Assembly (NCBI GenBank): GCA_018806915.1
Contig: JAGKQI010000047.1
Coordinates: forward strand, 992,001-1,056,000
Length of the DNA: 64,000 nt
Direction: 5' to 3'
From: Phytophthora colocasiae
Taxonomy: Eukaryota > Oomycota > Peronosporomycetes > Peronosporales > Peronosporaceae
Position numbers and translations under genes: made by a program. The notes under the pieces were generated by a model. That model was given only the letters and a program-made list of their open reading frames with translations, ran no database searches and was not told the DNA's origin. How positions within the stretch are numbered: position 1 is the first letter of the stretch; each line of letters starts with the position of its first letter. Below, in pieces: positions 60,772 to 64,000 of this stretch.

Positions 60772-62622
60772 CTAAACGGCGTTGTGATCATGAGCACAAG
60801 TCTTGCATTTCTTCGAAAACTTCTTCGGGACGAACTCCTGGCATCGACAAAATCGGCACGGTCCTTCAGCAGCAGCAGCAGCAGCCGATGAGCGACGTTG
60901 TGAGCCTCCAGAAGCTTCGAACTGCGCAATCCCTTCCATGGCCTGGTCGATCGCATCATATAAACATTGAGCAGCACGAGGATGGGGGATTGCCCCACTC
61001 AAAATCTCTTCCGGTGTGAGTTTCTGGCCGTAAAAGTTACTGTTCATCTCAGTCCGCGCTGTGATCACAGCTCCGTGAAGCGAAATGCCAGCAAAGAGTC
61101 CTCGACTGTGTGAATAACTGTAGTTGGCGTTGAAGCCGCCCCGACTAGCAGCAGCCTGTGCTAGAGCATCACGTCCGTACGGTCCAACTGCCACACTCAA
61201 TCCACCACCAACGTTTACTTGTGTACGGTGGAACACTTTAACAGCATTCTTAGAGCCCATGATGATCATAACCTCAATCAGTTCCCCTCCAGCCTCAAGA
61301 CCACCACCAATCCCTGCAGTGCCAATAGCGGACGGTGCAGACCATGACCCGTCCTCCAACTTGGCAATGACGATACCTGTGCCCATCTTGGCTGTGATAA
61401 GCAAGCCAGCCTTGATAACTGTGAGGAAGGCAATACCTTGAGCTCGTTTGAGGAAGTTCACTGGAATGTAACGATCACTGTCAGCCCCGAAGTCCGGACG
61501 GAAGAAGTTGCCCAGGATATCAGCTGCAGAACGACACGCACTTTCCAGTGATCGGCTGTACGGCAAATGCAGACGTGTCTTGGCCTCGTGTGGGTTCTCC
61601 TTGTGGCAATTCGCGTACTGCGTGTTCAATCCATCCTGGAAACACTGCAGAATTGGGGCACAGATCGTGCAGACGCGCTGTGGATGTGCCGGGTCGTACT
61701 TCTTCTTCAAACTCTCACTCGCCACTTGATCAGGAGAGATAAGCATTCTAGCTGGAGAGCACGAATGACACACACTCGCGCCACATTTCCTACAGTGATG
61801 TCTCCGTCGCTTGAGTTCGAAAACTTCACTGCAAATGGCGCACTTGGGGTTATCCACATACCGATTCATGGTTAATCTCGATGGTCCGGGGGCTGCAGGC
61901 ACCAATTCCCCGCTCGTGTTACTCGACGTATCACTCTCAATGCTATCCCGTCGGATCAATTCCGACGCCGAGTATGGTCGTCTGTCCCCTGATGGTCTCA
62001 TTGGAGCCGGTAACGGTGGATTCGTCCCTGAACTTGAAACCGGTCGTCGAGCATGGCTTCTACCGGTAGCTATGGTAGTTCCTGCTCTCTTGCTCTTGAC
62101 GTGAACCTTGACCAATTTCTTCCTCTTCTTGTCGTCTGGGATGAGCCTCGCTAGCTGCGGTAGCATATGCTCCAGCATGAGATCACTGCCGAAATAAGAG
62201 CCCAATCTCTCATAGAAGACACGAGCTCGTAGTTCTCCTTGGCCGTACTGTTTGCAGTCTGCTTTAAATGCTGAGACCACTTCGTCGTGGTCCTTATTAG
62301 CTCCTCGAACGGCTGCAAGCATCCGTTTGTAGATAGACGCAGCTTCTTCCCCTGCAGCAGCAGGAGGCACCTCAATCTTTTCTTTATCTTTATCTTTCTC
62401 CTTGTCTTTCTCCTTTTCCTTGTCTTTTTCCTTGTTTTTCTTCTTTTTGTTCCGGTCTTTGGGAATATTTCGACGGCTAATACCTCCAGACGTAGCGGAA
62501 CTACCCACTGCGCGCGTAGTAAGGACGGACATGGCTACAGCACTGGAGCTGGAGGAGCGAGAGCCACAGTGCGAGCACAAACGGCCTGAAGACGCCCCAG
62601 TTCCGCACGTAGGGCACGCCAT
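60772..62622 (-). CDS. FYVE zinc-finger plus SYLF (Ysc84-type) domain protein
   Basis: 616 residues, single exon, ATG at 62622. The N-terminus has two CxxC pairs (C-P-T-C, C-S-H-C), then a lysine/glutamate repeat (K-D-K-E-K, ~55-83). The FYVE finger starts at Cys261 (C-A-I-C ... R-R-H-H-C-R-K-C-G ... C-T-I-C), with the R-R-H-H-C core that binds phosphatidylinositol 3-phosphate on endosomes. A SYLF domain follows (~375-560; G-I-A-F-L-T-V-I-K-A-G, G-T-A-G-I-G-G-G-L-E-A-G-G-E), which binds lipids and in Ysc84/SH3YL1 proteins also actin. The last 30 residues carry CxxC pairs (C-R-F-C, C-K-T-C). The FYVE-SYLF combination suggests an endocytic or membrane-trafficking role. Confidence 0.85.
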   Translation of the reverse strand: MACPTCGTGASSGRLCSHCGSRSSSSSAVAMSVLTTRAVGSSATSGGISRRNIPKDRNKKKKNKEKDKEKEKDKEKDKDKEKIEVPPAAAGEEAASIYKRMLAAVRGANKDHDEVVSAFKADCKQYGQGELRARVFYERLGSYFGSDLMLEHMLPQLARLIPDDKKRKKLVKVHVKSKRAGTTIATGRSHARRPVSSSGTNPPLPAPMRPSGDRRPYSASELIRRDSIESDTSSNTSGELVPAAPGPSRLTMNRYVDNPKCAICSEVFELKRRRHHCRKCGASVCHSCSPARMLISPDQVASESLKKKYDPAHPQRVCTICAPILQCFQDGLNTQYANCHKENPHEAKTRLHLPYSRSLESACRSAADILGNFFRPDFGADSDRYIPVNFLKRAQGIAFLTVIKAGLLITAKMGTGIVIAKLEDGSWSAPSAIGTAGIGGGLEAGGELIEVMIIMGSKNAVKVFHRTQVNVGGGLSVAVGPYGRDALAQAAASRGGFNANYSYSHSRGLFAGISLHGAVITARTEMNSNFYGQKLTPEEILSGAIPHPRAAQCLYDAIDQAMEGIAQFEASGGSQRRSSAAAAAAEGPCRFCRCQEFVPKKFSKKCKTCAHDHNAV

Positions 62623-62717
62623 TATTGTCCGTTATACATGTATATGCTGGCTAGTTTTTATGGTCATTTTTGTAATATTTGAACACGTCGTTTGAAGACA
62701 CATGGCTACATCTGACA

Positions 62718-64000
62718 ATGAAGCTGGAGCTGCTTGTGTGGTTCGCTCTAGTGTGCGCTGTGCAGGCGGTGAAGAGGGACTTTAACTTCCAGTTTGTGTA
62801 TGAAAACACGGATGATTTATTGGCGCCGACACCGGGGCCTCATATCCGCTGGAACACACAGTCGGTCATATCTGCGTTTGGTATGGAGGAAGGAGCGAAG
62901 TTGCAACTGGAATTGACGGGTCTTGACGTTATTCCTGCGGATGATACGATAGCTGCTAGTACGATACCAGTGGTGTTTACGCTTTATGATAACGACCAGT
63001 GGAGAGGGTATGCGGTGCTTAAACTGCGTGAAGTACACATCCGAAGTGACTTCGTACTGTGTCACTACCCCGCAGCAATGCGTTTTGTTGTGCCACCGCC
63101 TGATCCAAAGGCGAAATTACCGTGGAAATTGAATTTTGACATTAAAAAGTCGAGCCAGTATACGCTGCAGGTGCAAGTCTGTGCAGAATCCTCAATCAAT
63201 GTCACGGTAAGGATAATAACACTTGTGTATTATGGAGTTGGACTGTTTTCACTTCAAGGTTGATCAATGTTGTAGGGTCATGTGAATATGGTAAATCTGG
63301 GCTTTGATGGTGATCTACCGGAACATTTGGGTGTGCAGGAACTTGGGTTACGACCATTGTACAAAGGTAACTTTGACTAGAATTTAAGTTTCTCTGAGGA
63401 AAGTGCTAATTTTTCTTGTAGTGCTTTTTTCAGTGTATCTCGTTACGATGGTTTTATGGATATTGGAATGCTACTTCTGGCACCATAATGTATCGGTAAG
63501 AACATTGCGCAGTTTTTGAAAGTGCGATATACTGATATCGTTCCCCTGGCAATAGCAAATTTGTTATTTGTTTCAAGCATCTCTGCAAGCTAAGACGCTG
63601 TCCATCGCTTTGAAAATCGCGTATTACCGAGCACGCAGCATATACGGTGAAGTGTATGCTTTTCTCGACTTTGCACAGGATTTAGGTGAAAGTATCGCCA
63701 GTGCAGCGATACTTGGCGTATCTGTTGTCGGAGCGCTTGGCTGGTCCATCACTCGAGCTCGTCTCTCACGTAAAGAGACCTCTTCACTACTGCTCGTAGC
63801 TGCGGTTTATCTCGTCATAACGGTCAACAAGGCGTGGTGTCGTCCTGCAGATAGCCAACAGTGCAGAGGTTACGTACTCTCAGAGTACGCTCTCCAGTCC
63901 ATGATGATGCTGGGCGTGATCGTCGCGCTAAACTTCACCATTGTACAGCTGAAACATACTATCAATTATGAACGATGGAACTGCTTTGTAACTCCGCTGA
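62718..64000 (+). CDS. GOST / Lung-7TM-type membrane receptor-like protein, partial
   Basis: ATG at 62718 opens a signal peptide (M-K-L-E-L-L-V-W-F-A-L-V-C-A-V-Q-A); the frame also opens 13 codons earlier. Exons: 62718-63206, 63276-63366, 63422-63495 and 63557 to the window end, with GT-AG introns in compatible phase. The N-terminal ~195 residues form a lumenal beta-rich domain, then come transmembrane helices (L-F-S-V-Y-L-V-T-M-V-L-W-I-L-E-C-Y-F-W, a helix near I-L-G-V-S-V-V-G-A-L-G-W, and more). This fits Golgi/endosome GOST proteins (GPR107/108, TMEM87, TMEM145 relatives). The 3' end is outside the window. Its start is about 95 bp from the divergent FYVE-SYLF gene. Confidence 0.7.

Overview
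The window is eukaryotic nuclear DNA that reads as an oomycete genome, most likely Phytophthora or a close relative. The reasons are compact genes with short GT-AG introns (55-130 bp), a necrosis-inducing NLP gene, a ROCO-type ankyrin/Roc gene, FYVE-SYLF and flagellar MSP-domain proteins, oomycete-style TCATTYY initiator sequences just upstream of ATGs, and a dense mix of Copia, hAT, Mutator-like (MULE), piggyBac and pogo elements. Species and functions are inferred from the sequence alone.

Layout. 1-15130 (minus) is one ankyrin-Roc gene, cut at the left window edge. It is built from 99-bp ankyrin exons. A tandem Copia array (three identical 248-bp LTRs and two internal regions, 1487-12327) sits inside one ankyrin exon with a single 5-bp target duplication. 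A 983-bp hAT remnant (12491-13473) sits in the neighbouring intron. Next come a secreted hydrolase (15489-17111), an NLP gene (18318-19073), a hypothetical gene and a C2H2 zinc-finger gene in divergent orientation (19157-23652), a large CFAP74-like flagellar gene (23976-28658), a small hypothetical gene and a SET-domain gene (29689-31311).

From 31.5 kb to 56.6 kb the region is transposon-rich: a frameshifted MULE transposase (31533-33355), an apparently complete MULE carrying an ULP1-type protease domain (37135-42595), a decayed piggyBac element with TTAA ends (46363-50302), a TTAA-bounded MITE-like element (50421-51174), a second broken MULE transposase (51837-53797), a broken pogo/Tc5 transposase (53947-54985) and a WDR26-like pseudogene (55732-56640). 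Among these lie more copies of the secreted hydrolase gene (33787, 35410, 43381, 57360). The copy at 43381 and a small membrane-protein gene at 45079-45774 are enclosed by an inverted duplication of about 400 bp. The right end returns to ordinary genes: an LRR protein, a FYVE-SYLF protein and the start of a GOST/Lung-7TM receptor gene.

The most unusual points are five dispersed paralogues of a secreted alpha/beta-hydrolase family within 43 kb, the inverted duplication of a promoter-like segment, the exact insertion of a tandem retroelement into a modular ankyrin exon, and the TTAA elements with repeated subterminal motifs.
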